From NCBI RefSeq assembly GCF_019402645.1, contig NZ_VKKS01000001.1, forward strand, positions 1,426,970-1,490,969: a stretch of 64,000 nt of DNA. The letters are read 5' to 3'. The notes beneath the pieces are model-generated. The model was not told the DNA's origin. It made no database searches and saw only the letters and a program-made list of their open reading frames with translations. Positions within the stretch are counted from its first letter, which is position 1. Each line of letters opens with the position of its first letter. The stretch comes from Morganella morganii. Its GTDB lineage: Bacteria > Pseudomonadota > Gammaproteobacteria > Enterobacterales > Enterobacteriaceae. Both the position numbers and the translations under genes were made by a program. Of the stretch, positions 1 through 10,900 are shown in pieces.

Positions 1-620
1 AGCGTAAAAAGCCTATCCAGAAAGGCCAGGCACTGTTTAAAGCCGGAGATGAGCTGAAATCACTGTATGCAATCCGCTCCGGGACCATCAAAAGCTACAC
101 CATTACCGAAGAAGGTGATGAGCAGATCACCGGTTTCCATCTTGCCGGTGACCTCGTCGGCTTTGATGCTATTATCAATACCGAACATCCGAGTTTCGCC
201 CAGGCGCTGGAAACATCCATGGTCTGTGAGATTCCGTATGAGACCCTGGATGACCTGTCCGGCAAAATGCCGAACCTGCGTCAGCAGATGATGCGCCTGA
301 TGAGCGGCGAAATTAAAGGTGACCAGGAAATGATCCTGCTGCTTTCCAAAAAGAACGCGGAAGAGCGTCTTGCTGCCTTTATCTATAACCTGTCACGCCG
401 TTTTGCCCAGCGTGGTTTCTCCCCGCGTGAATTCCGTCTGACCATGACCCGTGGTGACATTGGTAACTATCTGGGTCTGACTGTCGAAACCATCAGCCGC
501 CTGCTGGGTCGTTTCCAGAAAAGCGGAATGCTGGCGGTAAAAGGCAAATATATTACCATCGAAGATATGGAACAGCTGGCAGCACTGGCCGGTAAAGTAC
601 CTGCACTGCCGCAGGATTAG
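1..620 (+). CDS. fnr: Fnr, anaerobic global regulator (5' end off window)
   Basis: The visible 205 residues are the C-terminal four fifths of the oxygen-sensing Crp/Fnr transcription factor; about 45 N-terminal residues, including the first three cysteines of the 4Fe-4S cluster, lie left of the window. The reading frame starts at base 3. The fourth cluster ligand (Cys122 in E. coli) is visible in the motif SMVCEIP at about 225-227. The helix-turn-helix near the end carries ETISR, whose Glu, Ser and Arg contact the TTGAT half-site in E. coli FNR. The C-terminus is intact with a TAG stop. A hairpin follows, then uspE in the same orientation, as in E. coli. Confidence 0.97.
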   Translation, partial: RKKPIQKGQALFKAGDELKSLYAIRSGTIKSYTITEEGDEQITGFHLAGDLVGFDAIINTEHPSFAQALETSMVCEIPYETLDDLSGKMPNLRQQMMRLMSGEIKGDQEMILLLSKKNAEERLAAFIYNLSRRFAQRGFSPREFRLTMTRGDIGNYLGLTVETISRLLGRFQKSGMLAVKGKYITIEDMEQLAALAGKVPALPQD

Positions 621-659
621 TCATTCCCCTCCCGGCAACATTTTTGGCTGCCGTAAAAC

Positions 660-689
660 GCATCAGACCGGTTTATTTCGGTCTGGTGC
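660..689 (+). terminator. hairpin after fnr
   Basis: Two arms of 11 bases with one G-T pair (GCATCAGACCG and CGGTCTGGTGC) enclose an 8-base loop about 40 bases after the fnr stop. Only a weak T-rich stretch follows (GAATATTTCC), so it may be an attenuating or processing hairpin rather than a strong intrinsic terminator. Confidence 0.5.
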
Positions 690-763
690 GAATATTTCCT
701 ACATTCCTGCTCCCGTTTGGTTTATCTTTATAGATACGTATCCAGCCCCGCGAGGAGAGATGA

Positions 764-1711
764 ATGTCTGAATATCAGAACCTCTTAGTTGCAATAGACC
801 CCAATCAGGATGATCAGCCGGCATTACGGCGTGCGGTATATATCGTGCAACGCAATGGCGGACGCATCAAAGCTTTCTTACCTATCTATGATCTGTCATA
901 TGATATGACTACCCTGTTGTCTCCCGAAGAACGGGATGCCATGCGCAAAGGCGTGATTGCCCAGCGTTGCGCGTGGATCAAACAGCAGGCGCGTTACTAT
1001 CTGGAAGCCGGCATTGATATTGAAGTGAAAGTGATATGGCATAACCGGCCTTATGAGGCGATTATCAGGGAGGTTGTCAGTGGTGGTCATGATCTGTTGC
1101 TGAAAATGGCGCATCAGAATGATAAGTTCGGGTCTCTGATTTTCACCCCGCTGGACTGGCAGTTGCTGCGTAAATGTCCGTGCCCGGTCTGGATGGTTAA
1201 GGATAAAGTCTGGCCTGAACAGGGTTCTGTCGTAGTCGGTGTCAATCTGTCCAATGAAGAATCGTACCATGATGCGCTGAATCTCAAACTGGTGTCCCTG
1301 ACACAGGATCTCGCGAAACGGATTGTGAAAGACCCCGCAATTCATCTGGTCAGTGCTTATCCGGTGGCACCGATCAACATTGCCATCGAATTACCGGATT
1401 TTGACCCGAACACCTACAACAATGCGCTGCGCGGCCAGCATCTTATCGCTATGAAAGAACTGCGCCAGCAATTCGCTATCGGCGAGGAATACACGCACGT
1501 TTATGAGGGATTACCGGAAAAAGTGATCCCGGAAGTATGCGGTGAACTGAATGCCGGGGTGGTCGTGCTGGGGATTATCGGCCGGACCGGTATCTCTGCC
1601 GCGTTCCTCGGGAATACCGCAGAGCATGTAATTGACCATCTGAAGTGTGATTTGCTGGCAGTGAAACCGGACGGCTTTGTTTGTCCGGTAGATACCGGCG
1701 ATGATGATTAA
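764..1711 (+). CDS. uspE: Universal stress protein E
   Basis: The 315-residue product matches the usual length of UspE, a tandem-domain universal stress protein (E. coli 316). Two Usp folds are visible, residues about 4-150 and 155-310. The second ends in a glycine-rich ATP-loop-like stretch (GIIGRTG followed by FLGNTAEHV), typical of nucleotide-binding Usp domains. It is a cytoplasmic protein linked in E. coli to stress resistance and cell aggregation. The start is supported by the ribosome binding site GAGGAGAGATGA just upstream. It follows fnr in the same orientation and ends at a strong terminator shared with convergent pntB. Confidence 0.95.
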   Translation: MSEYQNLLVAIDPNQDDQPALRRAVYIVQRNGGRIKAFLPIYDLSYDMTTLLSPEERDAMRKGVIAQRCAWIKQQARYYLEAGIDIEVKVIWHNRPYEAIIREVVSGGHDLLLKMAHQNDKFGSLIFTPLDWQLLRKCPCPVWMVKDKVWPEQGSVVVGVNLSNEESYHDALNLKLVSLTQDLAKRIVKDPAIHLVSAYPVAPINIAIELPDFDPNTYNNALRGQHLIAMKELRQQFAIGEEYTHVYEGLPEKVIPEVCGELNAGVVVLGIIGRTGISAAFLGNTAEHVIDHLKCDLLAVKPDGFVCPVDTGDDD

Positions 1712-1732
1712 AAACGGATTCGGTAAAGCATA

Positions 1733-1761
1733 AAAAAGGCGGGAAATATTCCCGCCTTTTT
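1733..1761. terminator. bidirectional terminator between uspE and pntB
   Basis: A perfect stem (GGCGGGAA / TTCCCGCC, three-base loop) is flanked by A residues on the left and T residues on the right, so it can stop transcripts from both converging genes. Confidence 0.88.
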
Positions 1762-1775
1762 CATTTTATCCCGGA

Positions 1776-3173
1776 TTACAGTGCCCGCAGAATTGCGTCA
1801 CAGCTGGCTTTGGCATCGCCAAACAGCATCTGGGTGTTTTCTTTGAAGAACAGCGGGTTCTGAACCCCGGCATAACCGGTATTCATCGAACGTTTGAAGA
1901 CAATCACGTTCTGTGCTTTCCACACTTCCAAAACCGGCATCCCGGCAATCGGGCTGTTCGGATCTTCCAGCGCCGCCGGGTTAACGGTATCGTTCGCGCC
2001 GATAACCAGCACCACGTCGGTATCTTTGAAATCATCATTGATTTCATCCATTTCCAGTACGATATCGTAAGGAACTTTTGCCTCAGCCAGCAGGACGTTC
2101 ATGTGTCCCGGCAGGCGACCGGCAACCGGATGGATACCAAAACGGACTTCAATGCCCTTATCACGCAATTTCTGTGTGATATCGTGAACCGGATACTGTG
2201 CCTGGGCAACTGCCATACCGTAGCCGGGGGTGATGATAACGGAACTCGCGCCTTTGAGCATTTCCGCCACATCTTCCGCACTGATTTCACGGTGTTCGCC
2301 CTGTTCTTCATCACCGGATGACGCCGTACCGTCAGTACCGAAACCGCCGGCAATCACACTGATAAAGGAGCGGTTCATCGCCTTACACATAATGTAAGAC
2401 AGGATCGCACCGGAAGAACCGACCAGCGCACCGGTGACAATCAGCAGGTCGTTGCTGAGCATAAAGCCCGCCGCCGCCGCCGCCCATCCGGAATACGAGT
2501 TCAGCATGGAGACCACAACCGGCATATCCGCACCGCCGATAGAAGCGACGAGGTGCCAGCCGAAAGCCAGTGCAATCACTGTCATCAGGATCAGAGTGAA
2601 GACCTGCAAGCCGGTACTGTCAGTTTTAATAAAGGTCCATAACAGCAGGAAGGAAATAACCAGCGCAGCCAGGTTCAGTTTGTGGCGGTTAGGCAGCATC
2701 AGCGGTTTGGAAGATAATTTTCCGCATAATTTGCCGTAAGCGACAATTGAACCGGTGAAGGTCACCGCACCGATAAAGATGCCGAGGAACACTTCCGTCA
2801 GGTGAATGTTATTCATCACCGCCGAGGTCAGCGCCTGGTTGTGATCCATATAGCTGTTGAAACCGACCAGTACTGCTGCCAGACCCACAAAACTGTGCAA
2901 AATAGCAACCAGCTCCGGCATTTCGGTCATTTCGACTTTACGTGCCAGACGAATACCGATCACCGCACCAATCACCATGGCAACAATAATCCAGCCGATA
3001 TTGGAGGAATACGGCCCGAAGATAGTAGCGACCAGCGCGATAGCCATACCGGTGATACCCAGCAGGTTACCCCGTTGTGAGGTTTCATGGCGGGATAACC
3101 CGGCCAGACTGAAAATAAATAAGATTGCGGCAACAATATATGCCGCTGTAACGACTCCACCCGACATATTCAT
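1776..3173 (-). CDS. pntB: NAD(P) transhydrogenase subunit beta
   Basis: PntB is the membrane beta subunit of the proton-translocating transhydrogenase, which uses the proton gradient to move hydride from NADH to NADP+. At 465 residues it has the family length (E. coli 462). The first about 260 residues form a run of hydrophobic helices. The C-terminal third is the NADP(H)-binding domain, with [10 protein letters not shown] and the conserved [12 protein letters not shown] motif. Its ATG shares one base with the pntA stop (TAATG), so the two subunits are translationally coupled. Confidence 0.97.
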   Translation of the reverse strand: MNMSGGVVTAAYIVAAILFIFSLAGLSRHETSQRGNLLGITGMAIALVATIFGPYSSNIGWIIVAMVIGAVIGIRLARKVEMTEMPELVAILHSFVGLAAVLVGFNSYMDHNQALTSAVMNNIHLTEVFLGIFIGAVTFTGSIVAYGKLCGKLSSKPLMLPNRHKLNLAALVISFLLLWTFIKTDSTGLQVFTLILMTVIALAFGWHLVASIGGADMPVVVSMLNSYSGWAAAAAGFMLSNDLLIVTGALVGSSGAILSYIMCKAMNRSFISVIAGGFGTDGTASSGDEEQGEHREISAEDVAEMLKGASSVIITPGYGMAVAQAQYPVHDITQKLRDKGIEVRFGIHPVAGRLPGHMNVLLAEAKVPYDIVLEMDEINDDFKDTDVVLVIGANDTVNPAALEDPNSPIAGMPVLEVWKAQNVIVFKRSMNTGYAGVQNPLFFKENTQMLFGDAKASCDAILRAL

Positions 3174-4702
3174 TACCCCTTACGAAACATTTTAAGCATA
3201 CGCTGTGTGACGGTGAATCCGCCGAAAATATTGATGCTGGCAATCAGTACTGCAATAAAGGAGAAGATTGTCACCCAGCCGCCGCTGCCGATTTGCAGCA
3301 GTGCGCCGACAACAATAATCCCCGAGATTGCGTTGGTCACCGCCATTAGCGGAGTATGCAGCGCGTGGCTGACATTCCAGACCACATAATAGCCGACCAC
3401 ACAGGAGAGTGCGAACACGGTAAAGTGGGATAAAAACTCCGGCGGAGCCACATTGGCCAGCCAGGAGAACAGGACAAAGGCCAGTGCCATCAGGCCGTAT
3501 TTCAGCCACGGTGACATCGGTTTTTCCGGTTTTTTCTCCGCTTTAACGGCAGCCGGTTTTGCCTGTGGCTGAGCGGAAACCTGAATCGGCGGCGCAGGCC
3601 AGGTGATTTCACCGGCTTTTACCACGGTCAGACCCCGGATCACCACATCATCAAAATCGATGTTGATCTGCCCGTCTTTTTCTTTGCACATCAGCTTCAT
3701 CAGGTTCACCAGATTGGTGCCGTAAAGCTGGGACGACTGCGTGGCAAGACGCGCTGCCAGGTCGGTATAACCGATGATTTTCACGCCGTTTTCAGTGGTA
3801 TGGATTTCACCCGGCACAGTTAACTCGCAGTTACCGCCATTCTGAGCCGCCAGGTCAACAATCACGCTGCCTGATTTCATCGACTCAACCATTTCTCTGG
3901 TGATGAGTTTCGGTGCAGGTTTGCCCGGGATCAGTGCTGTGGTGACAATGATATCGACTTCTTTTGCCTGATCAGCAAACAGCGCCATCTCTGCCTTGAT
4001 AAAGGCTTCCGACATGACTTTCGCATAACCGTCACCGCTGCCGGCATTTTCTTCGAAATCGAGTTCGAGGAATTCGGCACCCATACTTTTCACCTGATCT
4101 TTTACCTCAGGACGGGTATCAAAGGCACGGACAACCGCACCCAGGCTGCCTGCCGCACCAATGGCGGCCAGACCGGCAACACCGGCACCGATAACCAGCA
4201 CTTTGGCCGGCGGTACTTTACCGGCGGCCGTGATTTGCCCGGTGAAGAAACGCCCGAAGGCATTTGCGGCTTCCACAATCGCACGGTAACCGGCGATATT
4301 GGCCATCGAACTGAGTGCATCCAGCGACTGGGCGCGTGAGATACGCGGCACAGAATCCATTGCAAATACGTTAACACCCTGTGCGGCCAGTTTTTCCATC
4401 AGTTGCGGGTTCTGGGCAGGCCAGATAAAGCTGACCAGTGAACTGCCCGCCTTCATCAGCGGAATTTCATCATCCTGAGGTGCATTCACTTTAAAGATAA
4501 GGTCAGCCTGCCAGGCTTCCTGTGTGCTGACAATATCAGCACCGGCTTCGCGGTAAGCGTTGTCATCAAAACTGGCAAGATGACCGGCTCCTGTTTCAAC
4601 AGCCACATCAAATCCGAGTTTTTTCAGTTGTATTACTGTTGCCGGCGTGGCGGCGACCCGGATTTCACCGGACTGTCGCTCTTTTGGTACACCAATACGC
4701 AT
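3173..4702 (-). CDS. pntA: NAD(P) transhydrogenase subunit alpha
   Basis: The 509-residue alpha subunit binds NAD(H) in the cytoplasm and contributes part of the membrane proton channel. The N-terminal about 380 residues are an alanine-dehydrogenase/PNT-type domain with the Rossmann motif [15 protein letters not shown] and the region [13 protein letters not shown] Pro/Ala/Lys-rich linker (about 375-400) leads to several C-terminal membrane segments. The start is supported by AGGGAAC about 8 bases upstream and by the conserved opening MRIGVPKE. It is the first gene of the pntAB operon; its promoter must lie in the 4703-5094 gap, divergent from ydgH. Confidence 0.97.
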   Translation of the reverse strand: MRIGVPKERQSGEIRVAATPATVIQLKKLGFDVAVETGAGHLASFDDNAYREAGADIVSTQEAWQADLIFKVNAPQDDEIPLMKAGSSLVSFIWPAQNPQLMEKLAAQGVNVFAMDSVPRISRAQSLDALSSMANIAGYRAIVEAANAFGRFFTGQITAAGKVPPAKVLVIGAGVAGLAAIGAAGSLGAVVRAFDTRPEVKDQVKSMGAEFLELDFEENAGSGDGYAKVMSEAFIKAEMALFADQAKEVDIIVTTALIPGKPAPKLITREMVESMKSGSVIVDLAAQNGGNCELTVPGEIHTTENGVKIIGYTDLAARLATQSSQLYGTNLVNLMKLMCKEKDGQINIDFDDVVIRGLTVVKAGEITWPAPPIQVSAQPQAKPAAVKAEKKPEKPMSPWLKYGLMALAFVLFSWLANVAPPEFLSHFTVFALSCVVGYYVVWNVSHALHTPLMAVTNAISGIIVVGALLQIGSGGWVTIFSFIAVLIASINIFGGFTVTQRMLKMFRKG

Positions 4703-5094
4703 AATGTTCCCTTATATAAGCTCAAGTGTTTTACGGATGATCGGTCAGACATGTGCATAAAAAAACAACCAACTGCACAAATTCAGATCAAAAGCACCCT
4801 TTTATCCGATATGTCCTAATAAGCTACTGAAAAATGTGATATCGATCCATCTAATTTATTTGCTGAATGATATTAAAACAGCATTTCCCCAACCGGAAAA
4901 TTTTTTTGCCGATAAATGACTATGATTGCATAAATTTATGGTAAAAATAGCTGTATGATTAACAGTCGTAAAATTGCACGATAAATTAAAGCGACAACAA
5001 GCACAAATACATGTCATAATTGTGCGGCCAGGATATAAAATTTACAGGTTCAGCACGTTATGAATATTAATTGCGCAAGGCGGAAGGATTTTGT
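4703..5094. other. intergenic gap between divergent pntA and ydgH
   Basis: About 390 AT-rich bases separate two divergent genes and must contain both promoters. No ORF of convincing quality, RNA gene or repeat is visible. No clear operator could be assigned by eye. Confidence 0.6.
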
Positions 5095-6051
5095 ATGAAG
5101 CTGAAAACAACGGTCATCGCATCTGCGATGTTTTTTTCATTTACCAGTCTGCTCCCCGCTCAGGCGGCACAGGAATTAACACCGGAACAGGCCGCTCAGT
5201 ATCAGCCTTTCGAGCGGATTGCAGTTACAGGGCGTTTTAATGCCATCTATGAAGCCGCAGCTGCCGTTTCGCGTAAAGCAGACAAAATGGGTGCCGATGC
5301 TTTCTATATCCAGAGCCTCGATGATCTGAACAACAACGGCAATATGCGTGTTGTTGCGGATATTTACCACCGCGACGCACCGCCGGCCGAGAAAAAAGGC
5401 TACCGCCAGTTCCGTGGTGTCAATGAATTACCTGAAAAAGATGCTATCGGTCTTCAGCCGTTTGATACCGTGACTGTCAGCGGCTTTTTTGCCAATAGTC
5501 CTGACCTGAATGATGCTATCGCCAAAGAAGCAGTGAAAAAAGACGCGGCCTCTTTCTTTATCGTCCGTAATATTTTCACCAACGATGGCGGTAACCAGCT
5601 GGTCACTGCGTATGTCTATAAAGCCGATGCACCAAAACGTGTATTGCAGACAGAAGAAGCGCTGATCCCTGCGGATTCTGATGCCGGTCGTGCAGCACTG
5701 GCTGCCGGTGGCGAAGCTGCCAAACAGGTTGAAATCCCTGGTGTGGCCTCTTCCACTGACACTGCCGGTAATAATGTCGGCCGTTTCTTTGAAACCCAGT
5801 CCTCCCGCAGCGGCCGTTATACGGTGACACTGCCGGACGGCACTCAGGTTCAGGAACTGAACAAAGCATCAGCCGCTGTTATGGCACCATTTGACAGCGT
5901 GACCTTCACCGGTTACTACACCACGTCACCGGAAGTCTCTTACCAGGTTGCCAAACGTGCAGCCGCCAAAGGGGCGAAATATTACCATATCACCCGTCAG
6001 TGGCAGTCCAGCGGCGGTAACGTGACCATCAGCGCCGACTTATATAAATAA
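5095..6051 (+). CDS. ydgH: YdgH, periplasmic triple DUF1471 protein
   Basis: The product (318 residues) is exported: it opens MKLKTTVIAS followed by a hydrophobic core and a cleavage site near AQAAQ. Three repeats of the YdgH/BhsA/McbA-like domain (DUF1471) follow, each opening with a variant of F-[ED]-x-[IV]-x-[VF]-[TS]-G-[RFY]-[FY] (FERIAVTGRF, FDTVTVSGFF, FDSVTFTGYY). Related single-domain proteins are stress-induced periplasmic or biofilm-associated proteins; the exact job of YdgH is not settled. The start at 5095 is preferred over an upstream TTG at 5071 because it has GGAAGGA just upstream and begins directly with the signal peptide. Confidence 0.93.
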   Translation: MKLKTTVIASAMFFSFTSLLPAQAAQELTPEQAAQYQPFERIAVTGRFNAIYEAAAAVSRKADKMGADAFYIQSLDDLNNNGNMRVVADIYHRDAPPAEKKGYRQFRGVNELPEKDAIGLQPFDTVTVSGFFANSPDLNDAIAKEAVKKDAASFFIVRNIFTNDGGNQLVTAYVYKADAPKRVLQTEEALIPADSDAGRAALAAGGEAAKQVEIPGVASSTDTAGNNVGRFFETQSSRSGRYTVTLPDGTQVQELNKASAAVMAPFDSVTFTGYYTTSPEVSYQVAKRAAAKGAKYYHITRQWQSSGGNVTISADLYK

Positions 6052-6073
6052 TCACAGCCTCACGGTTCACCGG

Positions 6074-6102
6074 AAAAAGCGTATCTCTGATACGCTTTTT
6101 TT
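6074..6102 (+). terminator. terminator after ydgH
   Basis: Stem GCGTATC / GATACGC with a three-base loop, A residues upstream and seven T residues downstream. Confidence 0.88.
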
Positions 6103-6315
6103 ATGGCTTTTGTCTGTTGCATTAACACTTTCACTACATTCCTCTGCTGTTGTTCTGATAAACAGCAAATATGCATAATATAATGCAATTAATGCATGAT
6201 TAAACATTGCATATCCCGCCGGGTATCCGTACAATCAGCGCCAATTTTTGCGTATTCAGTCAGATTGACTGCATGAATACCCTGCTTACCGCATCAGATT
6301 TACCGGGAAGGTCTT

Positions 6316-7707
6316 TTGGATAAGAAACTCAGTTTAACCGCGCTCACCGCTTTAGTGCTCAGTTCGATGGTCGGCGCCGGTGTATTTAGTCTTCCGCAGA
6401 ATATGGCCGAAGTTGCCAGTCCGGCTGCACTTATTATCGGCTGGTCAATTACCGGTGTCGGTATCCTCTTTCTTGCCTTCGCCCTGCTGCTGCTCTCCCG
6501 GTTGCGGCCGGATCTCGATGGCGGCATCTTTACCTATGCCAAAGATGGTTTCGGCGAGCTGATTGGTTTCTGCTCCGCCTGGGGATACTGGTTATGTGCG
6601 GTGATCGCCAACGTCTCTTATCTGGTAATTGTTTTTGCGGCTTTCAGCTTTTTTACCGATACCCCGGACAGCATTATTTTCGGAGACGGAAATACCTGGC
6701 AGGCACTGATTGGTGAATCAGTTCTGCTGTGGTTTGTGCATTGTCTGGTGCTGCGCGGTGTACAGACCGCCGCCGGTATCAATAAGCTGGCAACTTTCGC
6801 CAAACTGGTACCACTCGGCCTGTTTATCGTACTGGCCGTGATTGCTTTCCGCTGGGATACGTTCCATCTTGATTTTACCGGTGTGGATCTCGGCGTGCCG
6901 GTATGGCAGCAGGTGAAAGATACCATGCTGATCACCCTGTGGGTGTTTATCGGGATTGAAGGCGCTGTTGTGGTTTCCGCCCGTGCCCGCCGCCGTAAAG
7001 ATGTCGGCCTGGCAACCATGATGGCGGTGATTTCCGCACTGACGATTTATATCCTGGTTACTCTGCTGTCGCTTGGTGTGGTTGCCCGCCCGGAGCTGGC
7101 AGAAATGCGCAATCCCTCTATGGCGACACTGATGGTTAACCTGATTGGCGGCAGCGGTGAGATTATTATCGCAGCAGGACTGATTATTTCTGTTTGCGGT
7201 GCTTACCTGAGCTGGACGATTATGGCCGCAGAAGTGCCGTTTATCGCCGCACTGCATGGCTCTTTCCCGTCACCATTCAAAAAACAGAATGCCAATAATG
7301 CCCCGTCTTCGTCCTTATGGATGACCAATGGCGCGGTACAGCTGGCTCTGGTGCTGATCTGGCTCAGCGGCAGTAATTACAATACATTACTGACCATTGC
7401 TTCTGAAATGATTCTGGTGCCTTATTTTCTGGTCGGTGCATTCCTGGTGAAAACCTCCCTGAGAATGAAAAAGCCAGCATTGCTCGGCGTGGGCATGATT
7501 GCGGCGCTGTATGGATTATGGCTGATTTATGCATCCGGCATTATCAATCTGATGCTGTCAGTTGTGCTTTATGCGCCGGGAATTCTGGTGTTTCTGTATG
7601 CACTGAAAAACCGTGAGATAAAAACCACACTGCATTTTATCGAGTGGAGCATTATTGCTGCCCTGCTGATAGCGGCAGTACCTGCGCTCTGGTATCTGGT
7701 GCGCTGA
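6316..7707 (+). CDS. ydgI: Basic amino-acid/polyamine antiporter, YdgI/ArcD type
   Basis: This 463-residue inner-membrane protein belongs to the APC superfamily and closely resembles E. coli YdgI, annotated as a putative arginine/ornithine antiporter. About a dozen hydrophobic segments are seen. Family hallmarks include the N-terminal SSMVGAGVFSLPQNMA and the downstream WVFIGIEGAVVVSARA, a signature of basic amino-acid antiporters. The start is a TTG (MDKKLSLTAL, matching the E. coli opening MEKKLGLSAL) with GGGAAGG upstream. It follows ydgH, as in E. coli, but has its own terminator. The substrate is inferred from the family, not shown. Confidence 0.9.
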   Translation: MDKKLSLTALTALVLSSMVGAGVFSLPQNMAEVASPAALIIGWSITGVGILFLAFALLLLSRLRPDLDGGIFTYAKDGFGELIGFCSAWGYWLCAVIANVSYLVIVFAAFSFFTDTPDSIIFGDGNTWQALIGESVLLWFVHCLVLRGVQTAAGINKLATFAKLVPLGLFIVLAVIAFRWDTFHLDFTGVDLGVPVWQQVKDTMLITLWVFIGIEGAVVVSARARRRKDVGLATMMAVISALTIYILVTLLSLGVVARPELAEMRNPSMATLMVNLIGGSGEIIIAAGLIISVCGAYLSWTIMAAEVPFIAALHGSFPSPFKKQNANNAPSSSLWMTNGAVQLALVLIWLSGSNYNTLLTIASEMILVPYFLVGAFLVKTSLRMKKPALLGVGMIAALYGLWLIYASGIINLMLSVVLYAPGILVFLYALKNREIKTTLHFIEWSIIAALLIAAVPALWYLVR

Positions 7708-7721
7708 AGATCAGAAAACAC

Positions 7722-7747
7722 AAGCCGGTCAGCGACCGGCTTTTTTT
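7722..7747 (+). terminator. terminator after ydgI
   Basis: Stem AAGCCGGTC / GACCGGCTT with loop AGC followed by a T run. Confidence 0.88.
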
Positions 7748-7867
7748 CGTATCCCGCCAATCTCTTCCCTGAAGAGCACAAATAAACACTATTGCCTTCC
7801 TGCGGAGGATTTAAATAAAAATATATTGTATGTTGTAACTAATAAGGTAGGTTCATAGGAAAAGGAC

Positions 7868-7897
7868 AAAAGAAAACGGGCAATATTACGCCCGTTT
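7868..7897 (-). terminator. terminator after hrpA
   Basis: On the minus strand, AAACGGGC pairs with GCCCGTTT around an 8-base loop and is followed by TTTTCTTTTG. It lies about 55 bases past the hrpA stop. Confidence 0.7.
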
Positions 7898-7952
7898 GTT
7901 ATCAGAACCAGCATTACTGGATAAATAAACAGTACATCGTGAAAGCGGCACT

Positions 7953-10900
7953 TTACCCGCTGATTTGTTCCATCGCCTGAATAATCCTTTTGTCTGATAC
8001 CGGATATGGCGTACCCAATTGTTGGGCAAACAGACTGATGCGTAACTCTTCTATCATCCAGCGTACCGCTTCAGCTTCCGGTCTGCGTTTATCCACCGGC
8101 GATAACTTACCCTGCCACTGTTTCCACAGATTCTGAACATGCTCGATTTTACTCATGTTCGCCCTGTCGCGGTTAACGTCAGACACCAGTTTTTCGATGC
8201 GACGCTCTATCCCCTGTAAATAACGCAGAATATCCGGCAGACGCTGCCAGCCATGAGCCGTCACAAAGCCCGGAAAGATCAGCGCGTTCATCTGTGCTTT
8301 GATATCAGAGAGCGCAAACGCCATCTGCATATCAATCCGCCCTTTCAGCCGTTTATTGATGGCAAACGTAGTGGTCAGGATCTGCTCCACCAGCTTCGCG
8401 ATACCGACAACCGTTTCATTCAGCTCTGCCCGTACAAACTCCTGTAACTGCGCGAATTTGTCCTCCTGCCAGACCACACCGCCGTATTGTGCAATCAGTT
8501 TATCGACACCACAGGCAATACAGTCATCAATCAGATCCAGCACCTTGCCATACGGGTTAAAATACAGGCCCAGTTTGGCTTTATTCGGCAATTTTTCATG
8601 CAGATATTTAATCGGCGACGGGATATTCAGCAGCAATAAGCGTCTCGTTCCCGCCTGCATCGCCAGTTGCTGCTCAAATTCCGTTTCAAAAACCTTAATG
8701 CCGACACTCTGCTTTTCATCTACCAGCGCCGGATAGGCTTTTACTGCATAGCCTCCGCGCTTTTGCTCATAACAGCCGGGAATGTCACCGAAACGCCAGA
8801 TATGGGCACCGCTTTGCTCAATACCGTCATCCACCACATCAGACAGTGTCTGCTGCACCTGCTCTTTCAGGTTCAGTTTCAGCGCCTCAAGATCATAACC
8901 TTCCGCCAGTTTTTTCTGTTTATCCCCCGTAATACGGAAGGTGATTTTCAGATGTGACGGAATTTGATCCAACTGCCAGGATTCGCGATCAACTGTAACC
9001 CCGGTCATACGACGCAGCTCCTGTTCCAGAGTATCCAGCAGTGAGCCCTGTGGTTCCGGAACCCGTTCCATAAATGCCCCCGCATAGTTCGGTGCAGGAA
9101 CGAAATTACGGCGTACCGGTTTCGGCAGGGATTTGATAAGCGCAATAACCAGTTCTTCACGCAGCCCGGGGATCTGCCAGTCAACCCCTTCCGGACTAAC
9201 CTGATTAAGTACCGGCAGCGGGATATGTACAGTTACGCCGTCCGCTTCGGTTCCGGGCTCAAACTGATAGCTCAGGCGGAATTTCAGATCCCCCTGATAC
9301 CAGTAGTTAGGATAATCCTGTGCTGTCACCTGATTGGCATCAGAGCGGATCAGCATGTTTTTCTCATAATTGAGAAAATCCGGTTTCTGTAACCGCTCCC
9401 GTTTCCACCAGTTATCAAAGTGTTGTGAAGAGATAATATCCGGCGGCAGGCGGGTATCGTAGAAACTGAACAGGGTTTCGTCATCCACCAGGATATCGCG
9501 GCGCCGGGATTTGTGTTCCAGCTCTTCCACTTCATTACGCAGTTTCTGGTTTTCCCGGAAGAACGTATGGCGGGTCAGCCAGTCACCTTCCACCAGTGCA
9601 TGGCGGATAAACAGTTCACGACACAGTACCGGGTCGATATTGCCGTAATTCACCGGACGTCCCGCCACGACCGGCAGCCCGTACAGGGTGACTTTTTCCG
9701 TCGCCATCACCGCCCCCCGGGATTTCTCCCAGTGCGGCTCGCTGTAGTGATATTTCACCAGATGCGGCGCCAGCGGCTCTATCCATTCCGGTTCAATTTT
9801 AGCGGCGATACGCCCCCATAACCGGCTGGTTTCCACCAGTTCCGCGACCATTACCCATTTCGGCGGCTTCTTAAATAATCCGGAACCCGGGAAGACAGAG
9901 AAACGCGCATTACGCGCTCCGGTGAACTCCTGTTTCTCTGTGTCTTTCTGCCCGGTATGAGACAGCAGACCACTCAGGAGCGACAGATGTACACTTTTAT
10001 AATCCGCCGGTTCACTGTTAACCGGAATTCCCTGCTCTTTTACCACCTGGCGCAGCTGGGTATACACATCCTGCCATTCGCGGATACGCAGATAGTTAAG
10101 AAACTCCTGACGACACTGTTTGCGCAGCTGAGAGTTGGATAATACCTTTTGCTGCTCTTTCAGGTAGTTCCACAGGTTCACAAAAGCAATAAAGTCGGAT
10201 TCTTTATCCGCAAAACGACGGTGTTTCTCATCTGAAGCCTGCTGTTTTTCCAGCGGACGCTCACGCGGATCCTGAATGGAGAGTGCTGCGGCGATCACCA
10301 TAGTTTCGCGCACCGCGCCGTGATTACGGGCCTCCAGCACCATCCGCGCCAGGCGCGGGTCAATCGGCAGTTTCGCCAGCTGACGGCCGGTTTGCGTCAG
10401 ATGATAATGCCCTTCGGCGGAAGTTTTGCCGTCAATAGCACCCAGCTCTTCCAGCAGTTTTACCCCATCCTGGATATTGCGTTTATCCGGTGCTTCCACA
10501 AACGGGAAGGCAGCGATGTCCCCCAGACCGATCGCTGTCATTTGCAGAATAACGGAGGCCAGATTGGTACGCAGAATTTCAGGATCGGTAAATTCCGGCC
10601 GTAACAGGAAATCATCCTCAGAATAGAGGCGGATGCAGATCCCGTCAGAAACGCGGCCGCAACGCCCTTTCCGCTGGTTTGCCGAAGCCTGTGAAATCGG
10701 CTCTATCGGCAGGCGCTGGACTTTTGTCCGGTAGCTGTAGCGGCTGACACGGGCAAAACCGGTATCAATCACATATTTGATGCCGGGAACGGTCAGCGAG
10801 GTTTCCGCCACGTTGGTGGCCAGCACGATACGCCGCCCGGTATGCGGCTGAAAAATCCGGTTCTGTTCGCTGTTGGAAAGACGGGCAAACAGCGGCAGCA

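Noticed and set aside
5071-5094. longer ydgH start at TTG 5071
   Set aside because: It would place extra charged residues before a perfect signal peptide; the ATG at 5095 has the better RBS.
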